Shown here piece by piece: positions 18,730 to 29,739 of a stretch of DNA of 64,000 bases. Positions within the stretch are counted from its first letter, which is position 1. Every line of letters begins with the position of its first letter. Both the position numbers and the translations under genes were made by a program. Below the pieces are notes generated by a model, which ran no database searches, was not told the origin of the DNA, and worked only from the letters and a program-made list of their open reading frames with translations. Origin of the DNA: Pycnococcus provasolii (lineage: Eukaryota > Chlorophyta > Pseudoscourfieldiophyceae > Pseudoscourfieldiales > Pycnococcaceae); NCBI GenBank assembly GCA_938743325.2, contig OW568866.1, positions 682,001 through 746,000 of the forward strand, written 5' to 3'.

Positions 18730-20859
18730 TTACAGAGACTTGGCGGCAGCCACGACGGCCTCCACCGTGATGCCGAACTTTTTGTAGAGAGCCGGAGCCG
18801 GCGCGGAGGCACCGAAGCCGTCAATGCCGACGTGCGCGTTGGAGTACGCGCCCCAGCCGAACGAGGACGCCGCCTCGCAGGACACGATGGCGGAAACCGA
18901 GGGGTCGATCACCGACTTCTTGTAGTCGGCCGACTGCTCCTCGAAGAGCTCCACGCAGGGCATGGACACGACGCGAACCTTCTTGCCCTCACCCTCGAGC
19001 TCCTTCGCGGCATCCACGCACATCTCCACCTCAGAGCCAGTTCCGATGAGGATGACGTCGCACGACTCGCCGGCGGCGACGCCGTACACAACGTACGCGC
19101 CCTTCTCGACACCCGCGATCGAGGTGGTGTCCATGTTGGGCATGCCCTGGCGCGAGAGCGCGAGCGTTGACGGCATGTTGCGGCGCTCGACGGCCACCTT
19201 GTAGGCTCCCGCCGTCTCGTTTCCGTCGCACGGGCGGAACACGAGCATGTTGGGCATGCAGCGGAACGACGCGAGGTGCTCAATAGGCTGGTGCGTCGGG
19301 CCATCCTCTCCAAGTCCGATGGAGTCGTGCGTCATGACGTGGATCACGCCAGCCTCGCTGAGCGCGGCCACACGCATGGCGCCGCGCATGTAGTCCGTGA
19401 AGATGAAGAAGGTGGCGCAGTACGGGATGAGTCCGCTGTTGTGCAGCGCAATGCCGTTGCAGATGGCACCCATGCCGTGCTCGCGAACTCCGAATCGCAG
19501 GTTGCGCTCCGCCGGCGAGTCCTTCTGGAAGTCTCCGTGCGCCTTCATGAGCGTCATGTTCGACGGCGCAAGATCCGCCGATCCGCCGATGAAGCCGGGG
19601 AGCACCTCGCAGAGCGCGTTGAGCATCGTCTGCGAGTGCAGGCGCGTGGCAATGCCCTTGTCCTCCGACGTGTACGTCGGCAGCGCCTTCTCCCATCCCG
19701 CGGGCAGCTCGCGCGAGATGAGCTGCTTGAACACCTTGGCGTCCTCGGGGAACTCCTTCTCGTACTTGGCGAGCGTCGCCTCCCACTCAGCCTCGAGCGC
19801 GGCGCCCTTCTCCGACTTGTCCATCTGGCCGCTCACCTCCTCCGGCACCTCGAACTCGGAGTAGTTCCAGTTGAGGTTGGCGCGCGTGGCCGCCACCTCG
19901 TCCGGTCCGAGCGCGGCTCCGTGCACGTCGTGGCTGTCAGCCTTGTTGGGCGAACCGTATCCGATGATGGTGGACACCTTGATGAGCGACGGCTTGTCCG
20001 TCACCTTCTTCGCCTCCTCGATCGCCTTGCGGATACCCTCGAGGTCCGTGTTTCCGTCCTCGACGTGCTGCGTGTGCCAGCCGTACGCCGCGTAGCGGGC
20101 GGACACATCCTCCGTGAACGAGATGTCCGTGTGTCCGTCGATGGAGATCTTGTTGTCGTCGTAGAAGACGATGAGCTTGCCAAGTCCCCAGTGGCCGGCG
20201 AGGGACGCCGCCTCTCCGGAGACACCCTCCATGTTGCAGCCGTCACCCATGATGCAGTAGGTGTAGTGGTCCACCACCTCGCAGCCGGGCTTGTTGAAGC
20301 GCGCGGCGAGGTGCGCCTCGGCGAGCGCAAGTCCAACGGCATTGCAGATACCCTGTCCGAGCGGTCCGGTCGTCACCTCGCAACCAGCCGTCATGAAGTT
20401 CTCGGGGTGTCCGGGCGTCTTGGAGTCGAGCTGGCGGAAGCTCATGAGGTCCTCCTTGGCGACGCTGTCGTAGCCCGTGAGGTGGAGCATGCTGTAGATG
20501 AGCATGGAGCCGTGTCCGGCGGACAGCACGAAGCGGTCGCGGTTGAACCAATCCGGGTTCTTCGGGTTGAACTTCATCACCTCGTCCCAGAGGATGAAGG
20601 ACATGGGCGCGCATCCCATCGGCAGTCCGGGGTGTCCGGAGTTGGCCTTCTCCACGCCATCGATGGCGAGGAAGCGGATGGCGTTGATGCACTGCGTCGC
20701 GAGTTCCGTGGACGCGGGCGCGATGGTCGTCGCAGCCGAGACGCGGGGGGAGCGCGAGGAGCGGGCCACACCACGGGCAGAGCGCACGGAGCGCACCGCA
20801 GAGGCCGAGCTTCGGGCGGCAGACAGAGAGCTGCTACGGGAGGTAACAATAGGCGCCAT
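18730..20859 (-). CDS. TKT: Transketolase, plastid-type
   Basis: 709 aa. Transfers two-carbon ketol units in the Calvin cycle and pentose phosphate pathway using thiamine diphosphate. The N-terminal 48 residues are Ser/Arg/Ala-rich without acids, a typical chloroplast transit peptide. The first transketolase signature, [21 protein letters not shown], is at 62-82; [16 protein letters not shown] follows; the ThDP-binding GDGCNMEG is at 205-212; the pyrimidine-domain region [20 protein letters not shown]-like segment lies further on, and [19 protein letters not shown] is present. Length is normal for plastid transketolases. Codon use is strongly biased to C/G at third positions, more than in neighbouring genes, consistent with high expression. 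That bias also leaves a 1.8-kb open frame on the opposite strand, which is an artefact. Confidence 0.97.
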   Translation of the reverse strand: MAPIVTSRSSSLSAARSSASAVRSVRSARGVARSSRSPRVSAATTIAPASTELATQCINAIRFLAIDGVEKANSGHPGLPMGCAPMSFILWDEVMKFNPKNPDWFNRDRFVLSAGHGSMLIYSMLHLTGYDSVAKEDLMSFRQLDSKTPGHPENFMTAGCEVTTGPLGQGICNAVGLALAEAHLAARFNKPGCEVVDHYTYCIMGDGCNMEGVSGEAASLAGHWGLGKLIVFYDDNKISIDGHTDISFTEDVSARYAAYGWHTQHVEDGNTDLEGIRKAIEEAKKVTDKPSLIKVSTIIGYGSPNKADSHDVHGAALGPDEVAATRANLNWNYSEFEVPEEVSGQMDKSEKGAALEAEWEATLAKYEKEFPEDAKVFKQLISRELPAGWEKALPTYTSEDKGIATRLHSQTMLNALCEVLPGFIGGSADLAPSNMTLMKAHGDFQKDSPAERNLRFGVREHGMGAICNGIALHNSGLIPYCATFFIFTDYMRGAMRVAALSEAGVIHVMTHDSIGLGEDGPTHQPIEHLASFRCMPNMLVFRPCDGNETAGAYKVAVERRNMPSTLALSRQGMPNMDTTSIAGVEKGAYVVYGVAAGESCDVILIGTGSEVEMCVDAAKELEGEGKKVRVVSMPCVELFEEQSADYKKSVIDPSVSAIVSCEAASSFGWGAYSNAHVGIDGFGASAPAPALYKKFGITVEAVVAAAKSL

Positions 20860-21900
20860 ACTTATCTCTTATATCGTAGAGAAAGATATGAGAGGGACCG
20901 GACCGATCGAGGGGCCTCGAGAGGACGAGGACGAGGACGAGAGGGGGAGGGGAGAACAGGGCCTGAGAGGTTGTGCCGCCTGGCTGCGAGGGAAGGGAAC
21001 CACCCACCAGGAGGACTGGAATCACTCGGGGATAATTCTAGCCGAAGAGGGATAACCCTTCGTCGAACAACCACCATGCATGGGACGTGAAGGCCAGAGA
21101 GAGGAGAGGAGAGGAGACTCCGGAGGTTGTATATGCGGTCCACAGGGGTTCTGAAAAGCATTATCCACCGCACACCCCCTTGTTGGGGAATCGGTCAGGG
21201 AATCGGAGATATATCTTCACGGCATGGGTCCCGCATGCTGGGACCTCAAAAGAAAAGAGGTATCCCCTCCTATGGGGACTTCTCGAAAAAAAAGGGGGGG
21301 AGGGCCTTCTGCCTTGGGAGGCTCTTTCTTGCAGGGGCTCTGGGCTCTGGGCTCAAGCCTTGAACTTGGGCACTTGGCACGAAGTGCCACGAACCTTGCA
21401 CGACGTCTGGCACCACCTTGGTTGGCCCTTCACGAGTCACGAGTCACGAGTCACTTTTTAGTACTACTGTATGTAAGGGTTATGGTTAGGGATTTTTGCG
21501 GACTTTCGTGCTTTCGCCTGTCGTCCGTTTCCTGAACAACAGGTGGGACCCGGGCGGTGTTGTTTGCGTTGCCCTCCCTCCCTCTCCTTCTCTCCTTCGC
21601 AAGAAAGAAGAACTCTGGTATCTGTCTGGGGAGATCACGCGAACCGGCCTGCGTATGTTAGCTCTTATGTATGTATGTAACCCCTGACGAGGCAGTTGGT
21701 TCCCATCCCTACGGTACCTAACCGTGCAGTACGCCTTAGGATACTAGACATACTACGACAGTCTGTCGGTGTATAGTAGTACTACGTACACACACATGTA
21801 TGAAATGCAAATCAGATAAAAACATGATAGACTATCAGTGTGGTGGTGGTGGTGGTACTACGATAGCTAGTACTATGTAGGTTTTGTGTGTTGTTAAACA
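20860..21900. other. Transketolase upstream region, no gene supported
   Basis: Contains purine-rich GAGGACGAG repeats close to the transketolase ATG (about 20925-20955), a short inverted repeat GGTCCC/GGGACC (about 21226-21244), triple CACGAGT (21429-21450), a degenerate TAAGGGTTATGGTTAGGG telomere-like stretch (about 21472-21490) and a GGTGGT tract (about 21840-21855). The many short open frames have no recognisable protein features. Confidence 0.4.
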
Positions 21901-24192
21901 TTAAACAAGGTTCGCCTTCTTCATGCTGACGCCGCCTCCGCTCATCGCCGAGCTGGTGTCGTCGCCCGCCGTCTTCTCCACGCTCTTCACAGCCTGCATG
22001 AACTCGCTCATCTTACGGGTACCGTCCGCACCTCGCCCGCTTGAAGGGCCTCCTGTCCCTTGTCCAGGCGTCGCGAGCCCGCTCGTCATCGCGCTCGTTC
22101 CCTTGCCGCTCTGTGACAGCGGCGTCTTTGGCGTAATGCCGAGCCCGAGGCTCGCACCGCCGCCCTGCTGCGACATCTGCATCTGGTACAGCTTGCTCAT
22201 CACGTTGCCGTGCAGAGCCGCCTGATCGAGTCGACTTCGCCAGTCGCTCGACATCGGCATGTTCGCACCACCGAACGTTTGGCCGGCGCGTACTGCCATC
22301 TTGCCGATGGAATGCGCAGTTCTCAACGCCACAGCCGCGTTGAACCCGCCAGACATCGTGCCACTTCGGTGCCTTCGCATGTCCGAGCCCGTGTGCGCCT
22401 CCACCTCGTCCATCAGAATCTGGTAAGGCACCGGATGCTTCAGCTTCGCCAGCAGCATTTTCATCTCCGTCGAGCTCACTCCTAACTCCTCCTTCAAGAA
22501 AATCACGACGCGCTGCGCCTCGGGGCACGCGAAGTCCTCCTTCTTCATGCTCATCAGCAGCTCCGCAAACTCGCGCATGCCAAACCCGTCGCCGCGCTCG
22601 ATGGCATGCTTGATGTTGTCCAGAAGGTGACGCTCCGCCGGGCTCGCGAAGCGACCGCCGTGCGTGATGACTCGAAGCAGGCGGCCGTACCACGGATGCT
22701 TCTGTATCGCACCCAGCTGGTTGCGAAGACGTTGCTGCTCGCTGCGCAGGCGCCACTCCTCCGCATGGAAGTGACCCGTGGCGTTCGACGTGATCTCGTC
22801 GAAAGCCGCGCTCTTCGCACGCGCGGCGGAAACGCGCTCCGCCGTCAGGTTCATCAGGTCCTTGCGAAGTTTGCGGTTCAGAAGCTCGCGCGTCGCGTCG
22901 AACCGAATGACGTATTCGTCCAGTCCCTTGTGCGGCTTCAAAAATTCGTTCGCAACGGCGTCACCTCCTCCCGAGGGATCACCGCCGCCCACATTGTTAG
23001 GGATGGAATTTTCCCACTCCACGAAGCCGGCGGGAGCCATGAGCTCCGTGCCGTCGAGGTACATCGCCGCCTCGGACCGGATCATGTCGCGCGTTCCCAT
23101 CGCCCCGCCCTCGAACATGAGCTGAGACTCGATCTCCTCTCTCCGCATCGGTGTGCTCACGTACCCCGCGCCCGACGCGTCGAAGCCACCCGTCGAGTCG
23201 CGAAGCGCGTCGTTGCGACGATTGTGCCAAGGCAGGTACGTCTTCTCACGTGCGCGGAAGTCGCGCACGATGAGGTCCACCTCCGGCTGCGCGCTCTTCG
23301 AGCGGGGTGGATGCGGATCGGGAAGCTCGCCACCACGCGGTGTCCTCGCGGCGGAAGGAGTGGCATTGACGTCGTCCTTCGTCGTCGAGCTGTCGTCCGC
23401 AGCCTTGCCTGTGCCAAACGTGATGTGGCTGTGGCTTAACCGCTCTCTTCCCATCCTTGCAGGGCTTGGCAACGCGCCAACCTTCGCCGGCGACTTTCTG
23501 ACTGGTCGTGGGCTCCGCGCCGCCGCCTCCTGTAGCGCCTTGTGCTCGGTATTGACAATGTCGACGAAGCTGCCACCACTCTTGCACTGCAGGCAGCGCT
23601 GCCTCGCCTTGCCAACCGCCTGGCGAAGCAGGTTGTATCCGTTTCCTCGTGTACGCTCCGGCAGGCGTGGCTCGTTGCTCACAAACGTCTGCAGCTCCTC
23701 GTCGTGCCCCGACACGTCGATGCCTGCCGCTCCTCGTGTTCCTGGCGGCATGCCTGAAGCGTTTGTTCCCGGAAGTGGGCCCGACCTCGCCTCCACGCCT
23801 CCACGTACGCCATCCTTGTCAGGACGTATGTCTCGCGCACCGCCGAACGGCGGCACCTCATCCTTTGCAACCTTTGCAACGCTTCCCTTCGGACGCACGA
23901 GGTCCGGCGTTCCGAGTGGCCGATATGCGCGGTCCGGCGCACTCGCCCACCCAGTCTCCTGTCTCTTCTGTATCCGTCTTTTGATTTCCTTCTGCTCCGG
24001 CGAGAGCGTCTGAGGGGGTATCGCCGGCCCGCGTTGCTTGAGCGACAAGCTCACGCTCCCTCTTCGCTCGATGGTGTTTCGACGCTCAATTGACGTCCGT
24101 CTCTCCGCCGCGATGCGTTCGTGCAGTAGAGCGACGGTGTGCAGTCCGAGCTTGCCAAGTACCTCGCCGGCGCTAGCCTGCCTTCTGTCCAT
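21901..24192 (-). CDS. Unrecognised 763-aa hydrophilic protein
   Basis: Start taken at ATG 24192, the first Met in the open frame. I do not recognise a family. Visible features: an IERRxxIERRGS repeat near the N-terminus (about 36-50); a long Pro/Arg/Gly-rich, probably disordered region (about 60-330) with a basic RPVRKSPAKV segment; a more ordered, probably helical region of about 380-620, including RKLRKDLMNLTAERVSAARAKSA and HPWYGRLLRVITHGGRFASP; then a Gly/Ser/Met-rich tail. There is no signal peptide, membrane segment or catalytic signature. The codon bias and absence of stops over 2.3 kb support a real gene. It may be a cytoskeletal or ciliary protein judged by composition only, which is weak evidence. 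Confidence 0.7.
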   Translation of the reverse strand: MDRRQASAGEVLGKLGLHTVALLHERIAAERRTSIERRNTIERRGSVSLSLKQRGPAIPPQTLSPEQKEIKRRIQKRQETGWASAPDRAYRPLGTPDLVRPKGSVAKVAKDEVPPFGGARDIRPDKDGVRGGVEARSGPLPGTNASGMPPGTRGAAGIDVSGHDEELQTFVSNEPRLPERTRGNGYNLLRQAVGKARQRCLQCKSGGSFVDIVNTEHKALQEAAARSPRPVRKSPAKVGALPSPARMGRERLSHSHITFGTGKAADDSSTTKDDVNATPSAARTPRGGELPDPHPPRSKSAQPEVDLIVRDFRAREKTYLPWHNRRNDALRDSTGGFDASGAGYVSTPMRREEIESQLMFEGGAMGTRDMIRSEAAMYLDGTELMAPAGFVEWENSIPNNVGGGDPSGGGDAVANEFLKPHKGLDEYVIRFDATRELLNRKLRKDLMNLTAERVSAARAKSAAFDEITSNATGHFHAEEWRLRSEQQRLRNQLGAIQKHPWYGRLLRVITHGGRFASPAERHLLDNIKHAIERGDGFGMREFAELLMSMKKEDFACPEAQRVVIFLKEELGVSSTEMKMLLAKLKHPVPYQILMDEVEAHTGSDMRRHRSGTMSGGFNAAVALRTAHSIGKMAVRAGQTFGGANMPMSSDWRSRLDQAALHGNVMSKLYQMQMSQQGGGASLGLGITPKTPLSQSGKGTSAMTSGLATPGQGTGGPSSGRGADGTRKMSEFMQAVKSVEKTAGDDTSSAMSGGGVSMKKANLV

Positions 24193-25327
24193 GTCGACGT
24201 CGAGCAATACAAGAATGCGCCGGAAAGAAAAAGAAAAGAAAGAAAAGAAAAGCGGGTTTGGGAACTTCTTCTTAAGAGGACACCCTTCTTCGCCCCCCTC
24301 TTCTGAGTTCGGAGTTCACGTGAAGGCCGCGAGAACGGGAGCGTTGGTCCCAGAGGGTTGGTTGCAACTTAACTTGCAAGAGACTTGCCGAACAAGAACA
24401 GGAACAGGAAAATAATAGAGGAAAGGAAGTTGGTTCATTCAAGTGGGCCAACACCACCACCACATGGAGAGACCACTGGTCACCACCACCTGGAGAGGCG
24501 GCCTGGAGAGTCCGGACAGTTTGGTGCCTGTGGTGCAATATGGGTGCATGCAGTTGACGAGAGGTGGTGCGAAAGTTCATTTAGTCCTCTGGACTCGTTG
24601 AACTACGATACCCGTAGTTGTCTCGTCTCGTTCTTCCGTGATAGCGTTCTTCCGCATTTAGTAGTTCTTAGACTAACGTTCTTGCTCACCCACCTGGCTG
24701 CCAGTTCTGGCTGCCTGGCCATGCGTGCTTTCTTCGGCATTCTCCTGGCAGCCTCCATTGGGCATGAGAGACGGACGCAGATGGCAGAAGAAGAGACAAA
24801 ATCAACCTTTTACCGGCGCTTGCATGGAGCCATGGACCTCATCACCATGCCCACATGGTAGGCAGACAGGGTTGGTGCACGGATGCAGTGCAGCAGAGCA
24901 GTACAGTAGAGCACATCAGCACAGTTTACAAGTGTGGGTCTACAGTAGCACATGTGTGTGGGCGGTGGGCCTCACACAGTGTGTGTTTCGCACACACCTA
25001 ACCGCCCCTTTTTGGCTTTTTTTATTAGGGCCACAGAGGAGCTAGCACAACAGAAGAAGCACAGAGCCCAGACCAGTGCCCAGACCTCACATAGAAGAAG
25101 ACAGCCTCATGCTGTCTTCTACATATGGGAGGAGCTCCGGAGGCCGGGAGCTCGAGCTCGACGGGAAAAAACTCAAAAAAGGAAAAAAGGTGACAAAAGC
25201 TTGATCATCAGGCTGCTACCGTAGGTCAACATCAGGGGCAAAAAAGCAAACCCCGAATAATAATTCCGTAATTCCGTTTGTTTCGGGGTTAGGAAAGATC
25301 CCGTTGGATCTTTCGTCATTTGTCGTC
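24193..25327. other. 1.1-kb intergenic region with two stem-loops
   Basis: No coding gene is supported. Two structures stand out. A nested stem-loop has outer arms GGGCGGT (24960-24966) and ACCGCCC (25001-25007) and a 7-bp inner stem (24979-24985 with 24991-24997) around a TTTCG loop; it is followed by T-runs at 25009-25022. A 10-bp perfect hairpin has arms AGAAGACAGC (25096-25105) and GCTGTCTTCT (25111-25120). The ankyrin/membrane gene promoter must lie at the right end; it shows no telomere-type repeat. Confidence 0.4.
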
Positions 25328-27631
25328 ATGGAGGAGACCTCTCATGGAGCTCTGAGTATGAACTCGGGTGCGTCGTCGTCGTCGTCGTCGTCGAATACGA
25401 GTACGTCGGAGTTGGATGCTCTAGGAGGCGAGACCTTGCCCTCATCACACATCTCTTCGCGTTCAGATGGGGGTGATGAGAGAGGGGGTGATGACGATGA
25501 CGATGGAAACGCCGATGGGACCCGTGATGATGTTGTGATCCTCATATATAAACCCGACGACGTGTGCAAATTTGCAGGCACAGGAGATGCCATAAATCTT
25601 GCAAAGGCGTTCGCGCAAGATAACACGCTCGTCAACGCGCGAGACGCAAACAGAGGCGCGTCGCCACTGCAGTGGGCATGCCTCAACGGACATAACGAAT
25701 GCATCGCAGCCATTCTAGAGCTTCCTGACGTCGACGTTTCGCAAACTGATAACGAGGGACAGACAGCTGTGCACTGGGCCGTCATCAACGTCGCAACGCC
25801 GTACCCGCTCATCCAACTGCTCCAAAAAGCAAAGGGAATCAAGCCGAACGAAATGACGGACGCTCTGGCATACACGCCTTTCCACGTCGCGGCGCAGTAC
25901 GGCAACGAGGCGGCGCTCGCGCTCCTAGTCAGTCACTTCGTCAGGATGCAGCTGAGCCAAACAGAAGCTCAGTCGCTGCCGTGGTGCGAGGGTGATGCCA
26001 AGCAGCGAACTCCCCTCCACTGGGCAGCTTTCAAAGGACACGCGAACGTCGCAACTCTGCTCTCAAGGATTGGGTGCCCTGAGCAGGCACTTGACGACGG
26101 CGGACTTACCGCGCTTGACTGGGCATGCGCGCGCGGCGCCTCCGCGGTTGTTATGGTGCTGATTCACTACCACGTGGGAAGGCACATGCGCATGCTCACG
26201 CGCGAATCGTACGCGGCTGACGATATTGACAGCTCAAACGCTGGTGGCATGAACGTGCCAATGCCGCCACGTCCTGACTCCGACGACGAGGCAACAACAC
26301 CTCGCCCGGCGAACGGGATGCACACGTTTCGCCATCTGCTGACGCGCGTCGGCGGCGAGGGGATGACACCGAGGCAGTACATCCACCGCCTGATGTCGTT
26401 CCCGCAGGCGGCGCAGGCGGCGAAAGCCATGGATGGTGCGTTGGAGTCTGCGTCGTCGTCGCTTGCTTGGCGCGCTTGGGACACGTACGAGGATGGAACG
26501 GCGCGTGGCGAGACGATTCGCCGCGCGGCAAGGCTGCGTAACGCAGCGCCGTGGATTCCTATCGAGTTTGCGCGCGTCGCGTGTGCCGCACTCGAGTTGA
26601 TTCCGTGGCGAATACTTGCCGCGCCTGCACCGCGCGCCTCCTCTGCCGCCAAGACGACGTGGGATCGCATGGTGAGCGCCGTGGCGCATCGTTGGTATCT
26701 CGTCACGCGGCACCCCAAGGTGTCTAACAGGTGCGTGCTTCTACCCATTCTACTGATTGTGATTGTCGGGCATGCCATCATACCCACGCTGAGTGCCATT
26801 TCGAATGCGAAGAATGGGCACGTGCACGTCGTGGACGACGCGCACTTAGCCTTGCTGTTCACGTCGCCACGTGCGCTCGCGGGAATGATTTGTGTCATTG
26901 TCGCGGGAGTCGCGTTCGCGATACATGGTGCCATGCGCGCTCGATCCATCGCCAGCTGCACCGTGCGCGATGCCCTGCGTCGCGCGGAGGCGTCGGATAG
27001 GCTCGCGTGCGTGCCTGGTCTGAATCCGCTGAGCGCGGCGGAGGTGCGAGACGAGTGCCGACTCGCGCTGAGAGGTTCCGATCGTTGGAGGCAGGCTTGG
27101 ATCGACTCGGGCGGGGGTGACGACTCCGCGAAGGGTGATGGCGATGCTGACAACGACAACGACAACGACAACGGCGAGATGGCCCTCGAGCTCTCTGGGA
27201 AGACGGAGGTGGCTCGCCTCGGCATTTCTCTTGATGACTTCGGTTATCACCACCCTCTGCTCGACGTGCCGGTGACGAAGAGCAACGCTCGCGAGGTGAT
27301 GTGCGTGCATGCCGGCCTTGCGCTGGTGTGCCTGTCGAGTGCGCTGCTTCAGCTCAATAGTCTCGTTTACGTGGAGCCTCTGACCGCCTCCGGCTTGGGC
27401 CTTCGCAACGCCGCGTCTTCGATGCACCACCACCACTCTCACCACCTGCATGGCGACGACGTCGTTCCCCCGCCCCTGTCCCCCTTCACCCTTCCTCACT
27501 CGCAGCCGCTCGCGTTCGTGCTTACGCTGCTGTGCATGCTGTGCTTTGCGTGCGCGTTTGCGATTGACTACGTCTCCGTGGTGCGTCGCGGCGTGAGCGT
27601 GCGTCAGTTGGCGTACCGAGGAGGAATGTAA
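25328..27631 (+). CDS. Ankyrin-repeat protein with four transmembrane segments (DHHC-transferase-like layout, no DHHC)
   Basis: 767 aa from ATG 25328. An acidic, Ser-rich N-terminus is followed by about five ankyrin repeats (roughly 95-270; for example GASPLQWACLNGHNECIAAIL, RTPLHWAAFKGHANVATLL). The second half has two hydrophobic segments (LLPILLIVIVGHAIIPTL; LAGMICVIVAGVAFAI), a hydrophilic loop of about 115 residues, and two more (HAGLALVCLSSALLQL; LAFVLTLLCMLCFACAFAI). Ankyrin repeats followed by four membrane helices is the layout of HIP14/Akr1 palmitoyltransferases, but the loop between helices 2 and 3 lacks a DHHC cysteine-rich motif. It may be a catalytically dead relative or an unrelated ankyrin membrane protein. 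The loop includes an Asp/Asn repeat (DNDNDNDN). Confidence 0.72.
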   Translation: MEETSHGALSMNSGASSSSSSSNTSTSELDALGGETLPSSHISSRSDGGDERGGDDDDDGNADGTRDDVVILIYKPDDVCKFAGTGDAINLAKAFAQDNTLVNARDANRGASPLQWACLNGHNECIAAILELPDVDVSQTDNEGQTAVHWAVINVATPYPLIQLLQKAKGIKPNEMTDALAYTPFHVAAQYGNEAALALLVSHFVRMQLSQTEAQSLPWCEGDAKQRTPLHWAAFKGHANVATLLSRIGCPEQALDDGGLTALDWACARGASAVVMVLIHYHVGRHMRMLTRESYAADDIDSSNAGGMNVPMPPRPDSDDEATTPRPANGMHTFRHLLTRVGGEGMTPRQYIHRLMSFPQAAQAAKAMDGALESASSSLAWRAWDTYEDGTARGETIRRAARLRNAAPWIPIEFARVACAALELIPWRILAAPAPRASSAAKTTWDRMVSAVAHRWYLVTRHPKVSNRCVLLPILLIVIVGHAIIPTLSAISNAKNGHVHVVDDAHLALLFTSPRALAGMICVIVAGVAFAIHGAMRARSIASCTVRDALRRAEASDRLACVPGLNPLSAAEVRDECRLALRGSDRWRQAWIDSGGGDDSAKGDGDADNDNDNDNGEMALELSGKTEVARLGISLDDFGYHHPLLDVPVTKSNAREVMCVHAGLALVCLSSALLQLNSLVYVEPLTASGLGLRNAASSMHHHHSHHLHGDDVVPPPLSPFTLPHSQPLAFVLTLLCMLCFACAFAIDYVSVVRRGVSVRQLAYRGGM

Positions 27632-27806
27632 CTAACCATAGTACTTGACCTGTGTGACCGACAATTGAGTATTGACGAATCCAAAAGAGGTAAATGATAA
27701 TGGGTTCTAGGGCGGATCCCCTGACCCCCCCTTTTCCTCCTCCCCCCGTTTCCTGCCCCTTTCCCCTTTCCCCTTTCATTCTGTTTTGGTTTGTGGATAG
27801 GCCGCC

Positions 27807-27848
27807 ATGTCCATGTCCACGTCCGTCACTCCGAGGATGCGTGTTCAG

Positions 27849-27900
<52 letters not shown>

Positions 27901-29738
27901 GCAGTCACCATCTTGGTGGCTTGGTCTTGGTGGCTCGTCTTGGTGCGTTTGGTGGTTTGCCTTATCGTCGTCGTCCCTCTCCAAATTATCGTCGTCCCTC
28001 TCATAATAATGTTACGTTCATGTTCGGGCGGGGTGTTCAGGGTGGTGGTGGTGGTGGTGGCACTGCTTTATCCGCCTTGCCGGACTCAGAAGGGTCTTCA
28101 GGGTCTTCAGATTCGGCTGATGATTCGGAGTCTTCTTCAGCATCGGACATCAAAAATGTCGACGTCGCTGAGACGCCTCTGTCACCGTCCTCAAAAGAGA
28201 ATTCCCTGGAAGGGGAAGGCGAGGAGGATAAGGAGAGTAACATAGCAGCACCGCCATCTGCGTCGTTTGCGCAACCCATCACGTCCGACCAGCTCGACGC
28301 CATCGAGCAAGGGGAAGCGACGCTGGCGCCTGTGTCGTTATCACTCACGGACAAGGCGGAGCTGCTGAACGGACGCCTCGCCATGGTTGGCTTCGTCGCG
28401 GCGCTGGGAGCGGAGACGAAGTATCCTCAGCTTGAAAGCATCAGGCAGCAGTTCTACACTGACCCTTGGCTCATTCTCGCCTTTGTGGCAATAACGACCG
28501 GACTCACCTTTTACCTGCCTGTCGTCCTTGCCGAACGCGGTCTTGTCGGAGTCGACGCCTCAGCTGACAAACAGCAGCAGGCTCTATCGCAAGGCACCGT
28601 TGCTGGCGAATACGGCGACCTCATACGCGCCGAGCGCCTGAACGGAAGGCTGGCGATGCTAGCATTTGCGCTCGTCTTCAGCATAGAGAACCTACGCAAC
28701 GGCCAGGAGGCGTTTCCATTTCTTGAGGACTTGTTCACGTACTTCCTCCCTCGCGCATTCGTCGGAGAGGCCATCGACGTCTTTTTCAACATTCGCGCGC
28801 ATCACACGTCAAACATCGAGGACGCATATCTGCTGCTACTGACCGCCGCAAGCTTGTTTTGCCTCGGTCAGATGACCACGACACCGCGAAAGAGCAGAAG
28901 TATCGGAACTGACATTCACATTGCGACTGGAGCGCTTCAATTTGTGCTCGCTCTGTACGCCGTGCTTCTTCAGCGAGTCTACCGCGAGGTCCCAGGTTGG
29001 GACTGGCACTGGATGAGCCTCGCAGCATGCCTGGCGTCATGCGCCACCGTGGGCCCGTTGATGAAGTACTACAAAGGACCACGCGTGTACCAGACACTCT
29101 TCAAATTAGGTCAAGACTTTGTGATTTCATTTCAAGGAATTCAGCTCACGGCATGGAGCGCGAGACCTGATGCACCCGAGTGGATGTACTGGGCAGTTCA
29201 GCCGTTCTGGTTCTGGAGCATCCTGAAGCTGTACACTTCGGCGCAGTACGCCTTTGCACTTTCGCCGATGGAGTGGTTTGGACTCGACGAGACGACAGCC
29301 GATAGGAGCAAGCAAGGCGAGAACGTGAATGCCGGCCCGCTCGGCAGCTTCGCGCTGAAATGTCGATCACAACTAGATGGGATGCAAAGAGATGCGCCCA
29401 CCTACATCTATGTCGGTCTGAATACCGCCGCGGCGCTGTTCGACAATGCATGGATGTTTTTGTACACCGTGAAAGGTCCGGAGGCATTCTGGCAGTACTC
29501 CCGGCTCTATGCACCAAACGACCTCTCGCTCTCTCTCATCAAGCCTGCAGCGGGAAGTCTCACCGTGAGCGCCGTGGTGTTTTTGGGAACGCTTGCGGCG
29601 CGGAGGAAGGTGCCAGCATGGCTTGCCGGTGCACTAAACGTCATGTTGGCGTCCGTCGGTCCCTGGCTCATCCTCTTCTGGCATCGCCTGGTTGATCCAA
29701 GTGAAGCATGGTTTCCTCAGTTTATGCCGTTGCCATAA
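27807..29738 (+). CDS. ELIP/LHC-like three-helix domain fused to polytopic membrane domain
   Basis: 643 aa from ATG 27807, in an excellent start context (GCCGCCATG). The N-terminus is a plastid-type leader containing a (Ser-His)n tract encoded by a TCACTC repeat, then a Ser/Asp-rich segment. Two chlorophyll-binding helix motifs are clear: AELLNGRLAMVGF (about 184-196) and AERLNGRLAMLAF (275-287), with a hydrophobic helix (221-240) between them. Together they give the three-helix layout of early-light-induced and related stress proteins, which bind pigments and protect thylakoids (family knowledge). Unusually, about 345 more residues follow, with seven or eight hydrophobic segments (for example IATGALQFVLALYAVLLQ, MYWAVQPFWFWSILKLY, VSAVVFLGTLAA). 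I do not recognise that domain. A shared 3'-end element lies downstream. Confidence 0.8.
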
Positions 29739-29739
29739 A

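Noticed and set aside
19276-21090. 604-codon open frame on the plus strand opposite transketolase
   Set aside because: It mirrors the strongly GC3-biased transketolase gene, which leaves few antisense stops; its composition (Arg/Val/Leu/His-rich) is not protein-like and it has no domain.
24385-24861. 158-codon open frame in the 24-25 kb spacer
   Set aside because: No ATG-proximal context, domain or codon bias similar to neighbouring genes; overlaps stem-loops and low-complexity DNA.
27850-27905. (TCACTC)n tract as a regulatory microsatellite
   Set aside because: It lies inside the ELIP-like coding region and encodes a Ser-His run; no independent function is supported.
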